DNA of 64,000 nt from Lamellibrachia satsuma (GCA_033239005.1 BSQZ01000005.1:9239001-9303000), one strand, 5' to 3'; shown: positions 11,786-24,200, counted from the first letter of the stretch. The notes: generated from the sequence alone by a model not told the origin. Translations and numbers: made by a program.

Positions 11786-14700
11786 TTACCTTAGATCAAC
11801 ACGGCAGCTAATTTCACACAATTTTGGCGATGATCTGGTAACCAGATTTTCCAACAAATACAACACAAAAATCGAGGAAAGTGTGTACCATAGCCACGAT
11901 TCCCGAGGCATAGTCTCATCAATCGGAGGATGTGGAGGTGGCTTGCCAATGTCAACTGTGAGTTGTGTGTACAGCGTCCTCTCTTCTTTTGAGGTGACAG
12001 TATAGAGCGTGCCATCAAGAGAGGATAGACCGTCTGTCCGCCAACGACTGTGCCATGTCAGAAACAAGTCATATCTGCAGACAGAATAAAAAACACTAAA
12101 GGTCTTTTCTCAATCTAATTTATCTGCTTGTCTCATTTTAGAATCATTTCACAAAAAACCAAAGTTACCTTCCAACCAAGATGTTAGTAAATAATTCAGG
12201 GTTGCAATGTCCTGTAAACCGTCCGTTCAGTTAATCAAAGAAACAGAAGCAGAAAGCAGATGTAGCACCCATTGTCTGTTCGCCACTGTTTTGGATGTCG
12301 CACCATCTTGTAACGCCCGATTTGTTCTGGGGGTCGTGTCAACAGCAAGCCCGTCTCGATCGTCCTGAACACATCAGGCAAAATTTAAGTTTTTAAACTT
12401 AAAATAAAAAAATTTAATATCATTTATTTATATATATATATATATATTATAATACTGAATGGTTATGGAGATGTTCAAAGAACCATTTTCTTCAGGCAAT
12501 GTGAAGAGCAGGAGGCCATTAAGTGGTTGTAAAAAGACAATGCAGATTGAATATACTGTTATGGACATATGCACCCATGTCATGACTACTCTTGAGCACC
12601 CATAAGCTTGTTTACGCTCGTGTGTGCCTGCGATGATGTAAGAAAAACAGGAACTTGACTTTGAACAGGGAGAGCATGTAATAGGCAGTTATGTTTAGGA
12701 TACAGAGTTGTGAAGATGTGAAATAAAGCATTGTTACAAAAATTCAATTGCACGACTCGTACTTACAACAATACACTATGCCACTTAACAGACACTATAC
12801 ACTATGTCAACAATATACTATGCCACTTAACATATACTATACACTATGTCACTTAACAGACACTATACACTATGTCAACAATACACTATGCCACTTAACA
12901 GACACTATACACTATGTCAACAATACACTATGCCACTTAACAGACACTATACACTATGTCAACAATATACTATACCACTTAACAGTCACTATACACTATG
13001 TCAACAATATACTATGCCACTTAACATATACTATACACTATGTCACTTAACAGACACTATACACTATGTCAACAATACACTATGCCACTTAACAGACACT
13101 ATACACTATGTCAACAATACACTATGCCACTTAACAGACACTATACACTATGTCAACAATACACTATGCCACTTAACAGACACTATACACTATGTCAACA
13201 ATACACTATGCCACTTAACAGACACTATACACTATGTCAACAATATACTATACCACTTAACAGTCACTATACACTATGTCAACAATATACTATGCCACTT
13301 AACAGACACTATACACTATGTCAACAATATACTATGCCACTTAACATATACTATACACTATGTCACTTAACAGACACTATACACTATGTCAACAATACAC
13401 TATGCCACTTAACAGACACTATACACTATATCAACAATATACTATGCCACTTAACAGACACTATACACTATGTCAACAATATACTATGCCACTTAACAGT
13501 CACTATACACTATGTCAACAATATACTATGCCACTTAACAGACACTATACACTATGTCAACAATATACTATGCCACTTAACAGACACCATACACTATGTC
13601 AACAATATACGATGCCACTTAACATACACTATACACTATGTCAACAATATACTATGCCACTTAACAGACACTATACACTATGACAACAATATACTATGCC
13701 ACTTAACAGACACTATACACTATGTCAACAATATACTATGCCACAATCACGGATGACAGATTCAGCTGTTTAGTAATCAAAATGGCTATTTTATTTGTAT
13801 GGATGTGCCAATTTTGAATGTCTGTTTACTGTGATACCTAACCAGGGGTGGGTTCAATTACACATAATTATATCAATTACAATTACAATTACATTAAAAT
13901 TTTTAGTTCAATTACAATTACAATTACACTCATAATTTTTCAATTCAATTACAATTACAATTACACTGTTTCAATTTCAATTACAATGACAATTACATTA
14001 TGCGGAACCAAATATATTCAGCATTTGTTAATTATATAGTTTTGACTTTTGCTGAATTTCAATATTTTGTACACAATTGATAAACAAATATAACGGTAAT
14101 GATTATAAATTGTTGAAGAAATGTGGCTTGAATTTTGAATTGTACTAAATAAAAAGACAGCCGTTTAAACATATTTTTATTATATAAATATATATTTTAA
14201 ATCTGGTATATAGACATTAATAAATGTTATATATATATATGGTGATGTATTTATAAACTCTTTCAAATCAATCTAGGTACTTGTCTTAACAGAGGGTACA
14301 TGATTTTTGCTTATATAAAGACATCAGACAATGTCCACAAGGCTTCACCTCCTGTAGTTGCATAATCTGTCTTGGAAAGGAAAGCATGCTGTGTGTCTGT
14401 GGCTGTAGCAGTGCTAATTATTGTTTGCTGAGAGGGTGGATTAGCACCTGTCCATGGCCCTGTGTACTCTAAAGGTCTTTAACCAGACTGCAAACTGGTA
14501 CAGTATTAAACAATGGTAGCCCAGACTGTCTCACTTGAGTCAACATACTGAATTGAGAACAACTAGCACAAGCTCTAAGTGGACTTTAACTCAGGGCTTC
14601 TGACTTGAAAAGATACTTCCTCTGGAAGAGAACTTTGTGTAGCTTCACTGCATTCAAAACGGGAATAGCTCAGACATACACAATGTCATAAAATATTTGA

Positions 14701-17700
14701 CTGTCAGGCTATCTGGTGTCAATACAGCTACACAAGTGTGCATATTTTGTGCTTTTGTATCAAGACATACAAAACTCTGTTGATCTCAATTATTTGTGCT
14801 AAATTCATATAAATTACCGATTACAAAAATCAGAAGTAAAAGAAATCATAAATCAATGATTTTTTTAGTGATTTAAATCATGATTTAAATCAATGATTTA
14901 AATAAAATGATTTAAATCAAACAACCCTGAACCTGTATGAGACTTAAATTATATTTTATTGACAGTTTGTTCAGGTAACCTAACTAATGAAAATCATTTA
15001 GACATTGAAGTGTGTCCCAATTATTTGCCAGACAGGAAATACAATATAAACACTTGTCAAAATGAGCTGACTTCAAACATACCCATATTAGTGAGCACTG
15101 TATAAAAAGACTCAAAACATATGCATTACATTATCAAAATATAGATTAGAGTGCCATTATTGCTTGTTTTTGCTAACTTCGCTTTCTGCATGATATCTAC
15201 AAACCTTGCGGAGAAATCGTCGTCTTCATTTCCCCAACCCCAGTATACGTTTGAGTAGCCATTCACTCGGAAGATATTTTCGTGGTTCATTGCAATGACT
15301 CCACCAGCATAATTGTAATACATGACACTGGAAGCAAACACAAAAGTTTGTTCAAGGGCTTGTTTTAGCAGCATAAAACTTATCATTCATATAATTTGCA
15401 TGTGATCAGAAGGTGGCGCTGACAATATTCATAACAAATGTAAATATTGTAGACCAACATTAAGTGTGGACCTATGTCTTTCGGAAGAGTCACTAAAAGA
15501 TGTAGGCCCCTTCTATCGGATACTTTGCCAGGGGAAATACAAGAATTCACACAGGGAAATGGAAAAAACTGTTGTGGACTCAGAGCAAATGGTGTTGATC
15601 TACAAAAATCTATACAGGTGTGCATCAGCTGCTGCCAAAACACTTGCTCTGATAATTGAGTAAGAAAGTAAGCACCTTGAATGCTTTATCTTGGCGGATA
15701 CTGGTGCTGTACAACACCACACCTTATTATTAATTATGTTAGGATTTGGGCAACATCACAATAAAACATTTAAACATTATTAAAGTGCATTTATAAGTGT
15801 TGGGTGGCATTTGAACCAAAACAATCTGGCTTAACATCAACTCTGCATAATCACAATACAAGATCTATTTCACAACATTGGGAGCCATTTAGAGGTCAGT
15901 CAAGGTAAGCACTTACTGATATCGCATCTCGTCAATGGCAGAAGCCAGATGCCGCGCCTGGTTATCACAGTAGTAAATGTTCTTGTCATTCTCTGGCAGT
16001 AGATCCACATCATGGAAGATAAAACAGTCGAAAGTGTCTACTTTCAATGACTCTTTGACACCAATGTTCAGTAGTCGACCACGGTTAAATTTTTCATCTC
16101 CTGCCTGGTAAATAGAACAGCAATTTGTGAGAGAAAAAAATTGGTTCTCATAATGTTGGTTTGGTTCAAAACTAGCTATAACTCACCATTTTGCATGAAA
16201 TACCAGAAAAACGTGGTAATATGTATATAGCTTCACAGTACAGCACTCAAACAGACGGGAGTTCGGCTAATTCAAGCAATAATTCTCTCTGCCACGCTGC
16301 AAGTGTGTACATTGACAACTACCAAACATTACACTGTATATTAAAAGTACCCTCATACAAGTTACAACCAATAACAATAATGGCAGTTATTATAGCACTA
16401 ATGAAATGTACAACTAAATGATCATTATACTCTAGGTTGTAACTCTTGTGTGATATATAAAACTCCCTCCTCAATGATTTAGCCCATCGATGTCAAAACT
16501 GGAACATAAACATCACACAGTGAAACACAAGGGTGTTAGGCAACCAATAAACTATTATACAGTATTTCTGTTGGTGTTTCAAATAACTAAACTTAAATAC
16601 AAAAATGTCATAACTGCTGTTGGCTTCAGTAGACGTTATCGTGGCTACGAATATTACCTGTTCAATAACGAATATCTGATATGTGATCTTCTGTTTCTGT
16701 AGCAGCAGGTGCAGCCGTTTCAGCAAGAGTACCAGGTGCTGCCACCTACTGCGATATGGCACCAGTATCGCCACCTTCTGCCAACTTCGACAGTGAAGTG
16801 GTTTCCATCGGCCCCCGACTCCCACGTGTTCGTTGACAGCCTCAACATCAGTGAGGTTGGCTTCTTCGTAGAGATCGATATCGACTAAACCTGCAAGTAA
16901 ATTACCAGTACTAACAACATCAAGCATGTATTAAAGCTGCCTCATCAAGTTGCTTAGATCATCACGAATCTGGTTCATTGTTGATCAAATCTATAGTGCG
17001 TGAATAGTTTAAGTAATATGCACGTTCGGTTTAATAAAAGATTGTATATTTGTATTAAAATCTTCAAAAGAACTGACTATGGCTCAGCCAAACTGAAATA
17101 AAAATTTATTCAGTAGTTTGCTTGATGATTTCATCAAAACAAAAATCACAAACGAGCTACATGTCGTAGTTCATGATACATTTTTCCTGAAATGAGACGA
17201 GCAAAAAATATAATTGTGGGCGTAACTAATTGAGGAGTAAGTATTTTTATTAACAAACTTAAATTTCCTAATTGACAGAATTACACAATTTGTAAACAAT
17301 TTGCAACTCAAGACAACAAAACTTCACAAAATTTTCATCCAAAGCAACAACCTCAGATGACAAGTGGACAAGGAAGCCATTGGTTTATTGAGAGTCCAAC
17401 AATTATTCATCCATATCACCATGTGCAACCTGCCCTTCAGATATATTGATACAGTTTTTAATTTTGTTTTTCCACTTTTAGCAATTACACATCAGGCATT
17501 GATTTTCATGTAAAATTAGTGGAAGTCCAGAGGACTCCCACTCCACTCATATTTGGGAGTCCGCAGACAATTTGGGAGTCCGTACTTTTTCAACAACCAG
17601 TCCACCATGTGGCGCCACTATTGTATCAACATCTTGGCCTGTAATCGAAAATGGCACCCATATTGGATTGCAAATATGCCGTGCTCACGGGGTCACAAGT

Positions 17701-18157
17701 ATTTTCTAACAAACACGAGCGAGGATGGCTGTTCGGTACAGCCTGGTGCCGGTTCAAGATGGCAGCATGCATGGACCAATTTTGGCATAGAAATCTGCCC
17801 GTTTAACACTGGATTTATTGTTTTCTAAGGCAGGGAGTCACACAGACTCCTAACAAGTACTGTATAAGTCTAAGCAGGAGTCTGGAGGATGAAACAAGGA
17901 ATCTCAGCCTCGATGTTTGCACATTCAGTAGATGAGTTGTTCCATTTGTTGCACAACCTACCTAGGGTGCTGGTGTCAACCCGACATTTGCCTCCCTCCA
18001 CATAATCAGTGAAGGCTGGGTCTGAGAACACAGTCTGCATCTCGTATCGACACCGCCCCTTGCTGTTGGTGAGTGAGTAGACGACAAGGAGGATATACAC
18101 TGCTGCAGCCAGAAGCAACAGATTGCGCCGCTTCAGACAAAACCGCCGAAGGCCCAT
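11786..18157 (-). CDS. B4GALT: Beta-1,4-galactosyltransferase, Golgi type II membrane enzyme
   Basis: Six exons on the minus strand: 18157-17962, 16890-16658, 16104-15917, 15327-15205, 12364-12269 and 12074-11786. All are GT-AG and in phase, giving 374 aa. Family knowledge: it transfers galactose from UDP-galactose to terminal GlcNAc or related acceptors in the Golgi lumen. Residues 13-28 are the signal anchor. Then come GGRWKPLHC, VAILVPYRSR, YQIFVIEQ, FNRGRLLNIG, the metal-binding DVD (175-177), YAGGV, NGYSNVYWGWGNEDDD (228-243) and IGRYKMVRH. Tyr212, just before AGG, aligns with the bovine Tyr289 position; invertebrate GalNAc-transferring relatives carry Ile or Leu there, so galactose donor use is inferred. 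Oddity: after the conserved TVDIG the protein continues about 52 residues and includes a second hydrophobic stretch (339-357). Which paralogue (B4GALT1-4 type) is unresolved. Confidence 0.93.
12096..12175 (-). mobile_element. MITE family A, short fragment
   Basis: The order CTAAAGGTC, TTTTCTCAATCTAATT, GCTTGTCTCATTTTAGAATC matches the right-end segment of the copies at 7536 and 33231. It lies in B4GALT intron 5. Confidence 0.4.
12427..12448. repeat. Short (TA)n microsatellite
   Basis: About ten TA dinucleotides occur in B4GALT intron 4. Confidence 0.85.
12766..13745 (+). repeat. 42-bp minisatellite in B4GALT intron 4
   Basis: About 23 units carry ACACTATGCCACTTAACAGA followed by CACTATACACTATGTCAACA. 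The 42-bp period is a multiple of three, so long frames run through it on the + strand with a 14-residue period (MPLNRHYTLCQQYT). Shorter units containing CATATACTATACACTATGTC break the frame three times. The array lies antisense inside a proven intron and has no unique sequence, so I treat it as non-coding. Confidence 0.93.
13842..14010. repeat. CAATTA-rich repeat, possible hAT-like terminus
   Basis: It starts CAGGGGTGGGTTCAATTACA and continues with many CAATTACAATTA units. A CAGGGGTGGG start followed by ATTACA-rich DNA resembles ends of hAT-type MITEs, and a similar TTACAATTA-rich patch occurs at 51250-51400. The opposite end was not located. Confidence 0.4.
14190..14930 (+). mobile_element. 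hAT-like MITE family B, copy 1
   Basis: This is a long direct repeat of 26130-26769. Shared landmarks in order are TCTGGTATATAGACATT, ACTTGTCTTAACAGAGGGTA, TTGCTTATATAAAGACAT, GTCTTGGAAAGGAAAGCATG, and a terminal GATTTAAATCAAACAACCCT. Read on the other strand, the end is CAGGGTTGTTTGATTTAAAT, a hAT-type terminal inverted repeat style. The left end of this copy is missing or decayed. It has no coding capacity and lies in B4GALT intron 4. Confidence 0.65.
15455..15662 (+). mobile_element. tRNA-derived SINE, body and 3' part
   Basis: It shares, in order, the SINE body motifs of the copy at 27284: TGTCTTTCGGAAGAG, GCCAGGGGAAATAC, GGAAATGGAAAAAACTG, TTGTGGACTCA and TCTACAAAAATCTATACAGG. The tRNA-like head is absent. 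It lies in B4GALT intron 3. Confidence 0.65.
16459..16490 (+). mobile_element. MITE family A, terminal fragment
   Basis: Only the left end, ACTCCCTCCTCAATGATTTA, followed by GCCCATCGATG is recognisable. Another copy of the same family starts about 470 bp downstream. Confidence 0.35.
16932..17240 (+). mobile_element. MITE family A, near full-length copy
   Basis: The left end is AAAGCTGCCTCATCAAGTTG and the right end AACTAATTGAGGAGTAAG, giving imperfect inverted termini. Internal landmarks are CACGAATCTGGTTCATTG, AAGTAATATGCAC, GGCTCAGCC and ATGAGACGAGCAAAAAA. The length is about 310 bp with no coding capacity. It lies in B4GALT intron 1. Confidence 0.6.
17340..17500 (-). mobile_element. LINE 3' fragment (family sharing ends with 24306, 46590, 53320)
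   Basis: The minus strand matches the C-terminal coding tail and 3' UTR of the LINE at 53320-53692. Shared plus-strand landmarks are GACAAGTGGACAAGGAAGCC, ATTGAGAGTCCAACAAT and CTGCCCTTCAGATAT. It is heavily 5'-truncated. Confidence 0.6.
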
Positions 18158-19975
18158 AGTTCACACGAATGACACTTTGAGAGTTTCGTCGACGATGCCG
18201 CTGACCAGGGTATCATCATAGTGTTGTGTTCAACATGGAATAGTCATTGTGGTGCCGATGGTTTTCAGTGGAAATGTTGAACCATCCCGCCCAGGTCAAG
18301 GTGAGCTTAAAAAAAATTTCATAATTAAATGTTGCATGGAAATGAATGAAAATGGTTATGTCTGTGAATTTGGATCGTTCATTCAGAATTAATCAAATTA
18401 AAGTGCACAGGTTTTAAGACATATAATCAAGTTTGTACAGCCTACAAAAATACAATATCAGAAACTCCGGACAGGGCCACATATACCTTGTCCATGAGTG
18501 TATCCCATATTTTAAAGTGGTAATTGCAATCTCTATCCATTTCTCATTAATTTCAATTAAAATCATATTTCTATAAAAAAAAGTCATAGAATTTAAAGGT
18601 GTCTAATTGTCCAACTTTACCATTTTCTTGGGTCTAACTGTCTGGTGCCTAGACCCTAGTAACTGTCCCAGATCCTCAACTTAATATCGACTCAACTCTC
18701 AAGTCCAGACCTGTTGTGATTCACTGACTTGTCACTGACACAGATACAGTGACAAGAGTGACTCACAGTCCTAGTCACTGTGACACTATTATAGTAATAA
18801 CTCAATATCCACCTTAAATTGGTAATAATTATGAGAATATTAACATATTAGATAGTGGGCTTATGCAAAGGTATAAATAAAACAGCACAATTTAATTGCC
18901 CTTAATTGTTCAACGTAACCCGGTTTTACGATGGGCGTAGGTATTACGTCTATTATCGCTCAGCCACGAGTTTTATGCCATAATTCGCAACAGTTTTAGT
19001 CATAGGTCTTCGGGTTTTTTTCGAATATTGACCATGTTGCAACACTTCTATCAACCTATACCTATCAAATATGCAGTCATAAGAACACAAATTACTCTGT
19101 AAACAACATTCGATGCCGATTTCGCAGAAATTGTCTACTATCAAGTATAAACATACTAACCTCAAAGCCATCACAGGTGTTGTTGGGGGATAAAAGTGTC
19201 ATCATCATCACCATCATCATCAGCGAGCCATCGAAGCGAGGTGGATCTAATTGTCACGGACAGTTTTATTTGTTGTGTATTCGTTTGTGGCTACGATCCG
19301 TCCGATCTTAGCCTGGCACAGCTTTCCACATTTATTGTGGAGGTGGATTTTTATAGACGATTGGTGGAACTCATCTTTGTGATCTCCCTCTTTTTTTGCA
19401 ACAGTTGTTTTCATCTGCACCCTGCTTTTGTTACATTTTTTCCACTTCATATTGAGCCACGTGTTTCTCTGCCTTCTCCTTTTCTTTGTGGCCTGGTGGT
19501 TCGATGCGAAAGCCTCAGCGGTCTGTCCTGCAATGTGTTGGCTTCCTGAGAGTATGGCTTATCCAGTTCCATTTGCTTTTCTTAATTTAATGTTCAATTG
19601 GTTCTTGATTTGTCCCTTTCCTTTTTAGTTCATTCTTGCAGCTGTCCGTAGTTTGGACACTAATTGTGGAGGTGGATTTTGTGGACGTTTATAGTGGTTC
19701 TCATATTTTTTATCTCTCGTTTTTTTGCTATTGTCATTAGTCTGTCGGATTCAAACATCTTTTTGGCCATTTCGTGTTATTGATCTCCAATTCGTGGTGC
19801 ATTTCTGAGCTTCGGATACCGAAAGTTGTTCGATGTCACTTTAAACATTTTCTTGGTGGATTTCAGTATGACTTAACAAGTTTAGCTTCTCTGTCCCCAT
19901 GCAATCGCTCCCCATGACCCAATTGAGAATAACACATTGCTCGGATAGTCTCAGGCTTGCGAAGTAGACCCCTCT
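18158..19975. other. B4GALT upstream region, promoter not resolved
   Basis: This holds the 5' flank of the minus-strand B4GALT gene. There are no convincing exons. A short (ATC)n-type run sits at 19198-19222, and several CG dinucleotides occur around 18900-19300, which could mark a promoter. No TATA box or defined regulatory element could be assigned. Confidence 0.35.
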
Positions 19976-19978
19976 CAT

Positions 19979-19987
19979 GTGTTGTTG

Positions 19988-20033
<46 letters not shown>

Positions 20034-20044
20034 TGCTGCTACTG
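19979..20044 (+). repeat. (TTG)n(CTG)n trinucleotide microsatellite
   Basis: About 20 trinucleotides, TTG then CTG with one TTC and one CTA interruption, give a leucine-rich frame on + and a serine/asparagine-rich frame on -. Both are artefacts of the repeat. Confidence 0.93.
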
Positions 20045-20178
20045 CAATCTTCCTTCCTAGGAGTCGCGTGTTTTGATGTCACCTTGTTGTTGGGTCTTGA
20101 TGGTATTGCAAAGTATAGTGTCGTCGGCGAAAAGGCGTATTGTATAATTAATACCGTCACCAAGATCATTGGTGTAGA

Positions 20179-20500
20179 TTAAGAATAGAATAAGTTCTGT
20201 ATCCATTTATTGGTGTTGCCTGTGATACCGTATGATTTTAGCTTGAGGAGGAGTCTCTGATGTGGTACTCTGTCGAAGGCTTTACACGGATCCAAGAGAA
20301 TCATATGCGTCTGACCACCTTTATCGATTTCACGTGCCAGGTCGTCAATCGTGAGGATTAGTTGAGTCTCGCAGAAGCGTTTCTTGCGGAATCCGTGTTT
20401 AGCATCTGTGATGATTTTGTCGAAATTGAGGTGATTTGTCATTTCTGACTTCACAATGTACTCCAAGAAAGGCCTTACGTGTTCACGACAACATATGAAG
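20179..20500 (-). mobile_element. LINE reverse transcriptase fragment 1
   Basis: The minus-strand translation has KHGFRKKRFCETQLILTIDD, then LLDPCKAFDRVPHQRLL and LKSYGITGN, the N-terminal half of a non-LTR reverse transcriptase palm (usual form LDFSKAFDKVPH). It ends abruptly at 20179. It abuts a different LINE piece in the wrong order for a single element. Confidence 0.85.
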
Positions 20501-20504
20501 TTTC

Positions 20505-21252
20505 CAAACTGGGTTCACGTGATTCGCAACATTGAGCGTGGAATCAAAGAGGACGCCAATATAATTGTATCATACGTGCCGGGCGCTGAAATACGCATAG
20601 CAGATTCACCAATGGTTATGTGAACGTTCCTCTTCGTCGGCCGCTTAGTGCTTAGTTTCCAACACCATTACCACAGTCTTGTGGTCGTTACGTTTCAGCA
20701 AGTTCGTTCGCGACCGTGGCTTGACTTCCCCGAGACAGCTGCGTCGCAGGACAATTGCGTTAGGTTGATGACATATAACCATTTGGACAAAATATACATA
20801 CAGTTTTGTGTCATCTGTGTATATATGTGGCAGTCCAGGTCGAATTATCTGATATGTCGCCGAATGGTGCAAAATATGCTGGTAATAGCAACGGTCCGAG
20901 CACACCACGCATGGCGGCCATCGGTGGATACGTCTCCATTCTATTGCGCACGAGCTGTTACTGACTGGTCAAGTTACCACCCCAAACACAATCACGTGTG
21001 CTCAGCAGAAAGCGTGGTCAATGATATCAGATGCTGCGATCAAGTCAAGCAGTACCAACATAATAGAACCACGGTCCACTGCCGACAAGATGTCATTGGA
21101 GCTGTGCCGTTTCCCTTGAGTGGTGTTCTACATACTATAGATCTATTAATGGACACTGTCCGCACCTGTAGTTTGTTCTCTTGCACACGGACATGCAGGT
21201 GTCTTACTGCTACTCGACTGAGACCAACACACAATTTGAAACAGGTCCGCAT
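20505..21252 (-). mobile_element. LINE reverse transcriptase fragment 2 (L2/CR1-like), decayed
   Basis: Reading the minus strand downwards gives VLLDLIAASDIIDHAF (near 21030), VLGPLL then PAYFAPFGDI (near 20890), a TDDTKLYV box (near 20810), HKTVVMVLETKH (near 20650), and finally IGVLFDSTLNVANHV (near 20530). This is the order of an L2/CR1-type C-terminal half. Stops and frameshifts occur between these blocks. Its end is directly followed by fragment 1 of another LINE. Confidence 0.8.
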
Positions 21253-21259
21253 GGTTATT

Positions 21260-24200
21260 TATGAGCAGTGTTGAAGTTATCAACATATAGATGAATACGC
21301 TATAGGCCTATATAGGAGATAAATAACAATATTACAAAGATAAGTCTTCAGATGACGGCGAAATGTCATTATGTTCACGGCTGACCTAAAACTGGCACGC
21401 ACGCGCATATGCTCTTATTTATCTGCTATGCACATATATTTGTGCAAACATTGTGCATCGGCTATGCTATATTTGGCACCGAATGTGTCAATCCCGATTA
21501 CTTCAATCATCAAGTTTCAAAGAATCAAGTAGCTATGATATTTCGGCAATACACTTTTAGAACCAATATTTGCTTGGTTCCAGGGATACATAGTTGGATT
21601 GGGGGGGGGACAAAATGTAACTTAACTGACGTAAAAGTCTAAATAATATAAAACATAGCTAATATGAATAATAGTTTATATGGTTTTAGATCAATACTAG
21701 TTTGCTCCCTAAAAATTCGACTAAATTTGCACTTGCAATCACATTATTCAATCATACACCAGTTGGTTTAATAAAGGTGTGTGTTTCATAATTATTTTTA
21801 ATGCTAAGCTTTGTAGCTGCCATCATGGTAGGATGACAGGTTATGCGTTTCGCATGGCAATTCTGGTACGCAAAGGATCGCCCCCTCGCGAGTGCATTGT
21901 GTAACATACATGATTGACAGGAGGTTGGGCGTTGAGTGAGCGGTCGTCTACACGTGCTGGTCAGTTGTTTGTCAACACAGGGCAATGTTGACTCGTCAGT
22001 TGGGTACGTATTGCAATATTTGATCACGAAGAAGTCGCTCCACTCTTGAAAAAGTCTAGTATGGACAGCGGTGTATATTATATACATGATGACTGGGTAT
22101 CTGGCGCCTGTATCTGACAGTGACACTGACATTGTGTGGACGGTAGGCTACACACTGACGCTGCATTGTCATTGACCATTGCCTAGGCTTGGCATTGCCA
22201 TTGACATTGCTGATACTAGTCACTTGTATGAGTATATAGGTACTTGAAAAAAATAATAATATCATAATAGAACATTGGCAATTGATTTACATTTAAAGGT
22301 AACATCCCCAGGAATCAGAACTGTTTATTTTATGAGTATATTTTTATTAGATCCAAATTAAGATGTTACACTTTGCATACGGCAAAAATGCAAAAAATTT
22401 TTGTATCTCGTATACAGAAAAATACTCTCATTTTTGTGTTTTCTTTCAATACAAATGTAATTTTGTTAATGGCATCAGAGTTTGAAAACACATTAATTAT
22501 GATCATAATTATACATCACCCAGTCATTTATCATTCATAGTAACTCAACTAATGAAATTAATAAGTCAACATTGATTAATTAGCACGCAGTCAATAGACC
22601 AACACATTTCAATAAAAGGCCATAACATACATGATTATGAAGGTATTTGTATAATGTGTTCAGAGTTTACATACATATCAGTTCGGGTCATGAATATACA
22701 TCACCCCAGTAATTTAATATAGAAAATTCAATTAATATAATTGTTAGGTCAACATTAGCTAATTAGCAAAATCAGCACATTGTTAAATAGTTTTTCATGC
22801 CCCCATTAAGATAAGTGTGAAAATTTAGGTCACAAGCAAAATCTTGTAACTTGATTATGAGAGGTATAACAGGAAAACTATAATTTTGTCCAGTGGCAGC
22901 TTGTCATAAAACGTCTTTTTTGTAGTTCAATAATTAATTGTAACTGCTTTAGCTAAAAAAAACTAACAATTAATTTACACTTGATCAATCAAATAATTAA
23001 TTGTTATTGTAATTTAGAATATAAATCTCTTGCACAAAGTTTTTTCAGATTAAAAAAAATCATTGAAAAATCGCATTATTTTCAAAAATTCTAATATTTG
23101 TCTAGGCTCTACAGCCAAGGCCCAAACAACATAACCACTAATAATAATATAATATAAAACATATGGTATTGGCTTTTTGAATTTAATTCAGGGAAAGTGA
23201 ATAAGTCATGATTTCGCTCTGGAGACTCACTCTCAGTGTCACTAATACATAACTCTTCATAATGTTGTGTAACTCTAAAACCATATTTCGCGTTCGAGCG
23301 GAGTAACGATTTCCCCCCACATACTAACTTCGACCTATAGAACATGTTAGAAACAATGACATGTTCTGAACAATTTACTAATTTATGCTTCAATAAGAAA
23401 AAGACGACTAAGAAAGTTAACTTACCGCTTTCCAAGGTGCCATCAAAGCTGATGAGAATGAATGGAAACAGCTGACAAAACACAAGGCAAAAACGTGAAG
23501 AAGATTCTGGTAATTGCTGAAGCGCTAATCAGGAACGAATTTTCGCTCACGCAGAACGACCGAGGCAGCACATTTCGTTGAAGTGCCTACACTGAGTCAG
23601 ATTAGCGCTGCACTGCAGTGCATCATTCACTGTGATCACATTGCCAGTCACTGCATGGGTCCCATCACATTAAGTGATTCACAGTGTTAGTGAGTGCGAT
23701 TCATTCCAAACACATTGACACTGTCATTTACTATATGGGACTCAGGCTAATGCAGGAGCATTTTGATATTAACAGTGTGTTTCTTGTATGTAGCAGTCAC
23801 TCACATATAGCGTCTGATTAGAGGGTTTTTGGACCAACAACAGCTATGCAAATTCATGATAGTTGTCTGTCCAATCAGATGATCTTTGATGACAGTGGTC
23901 AATTCAAGACAATGGTCTCAAGAGGTCTATAGCTGGTCTAGCCATTATGATCAGTGGCATGCAAAGACACAATCAAACTTACAGTTACATATTTCTCAAA
24001 ACAGGTTTTTCTGTCAAATGAGTGGAACACACATACACACACATGTATATTGTTAATAATTTACTTTATTTAAATTGTGCTCACTATACTTTCAAATGAA
24101 ACGTTCCAACTAAATGTTAACATTTCCTACTTTCTTTATATTATATTGTAGATATCCTGAACATTGAGGAATAAACTCTACACAGTTGAGGATTGTGTCT

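Noticed and set aside
12846..13756. Long + strand open frames encoding a 14-residue repeat protein
   Set aside because: They are entirely tandem repeat, antisense within a proven B4GALT intron, and arise because the 42-bp period is a multiple of three.
18953..19174. Minus-strand frame starting MMALRLVCLYLIV, possible secreted protein
   Set aside because: The hydrophobic start is suggestive, but the rest has no domain and the frame may instead be B4GALT upstream flank.
21752..22265. Minus-strand frames with Cys and hydrophobic stretches
   Set aside because: No family resemblance, no matching splice partners found and no signal peptide with a downstream domain.
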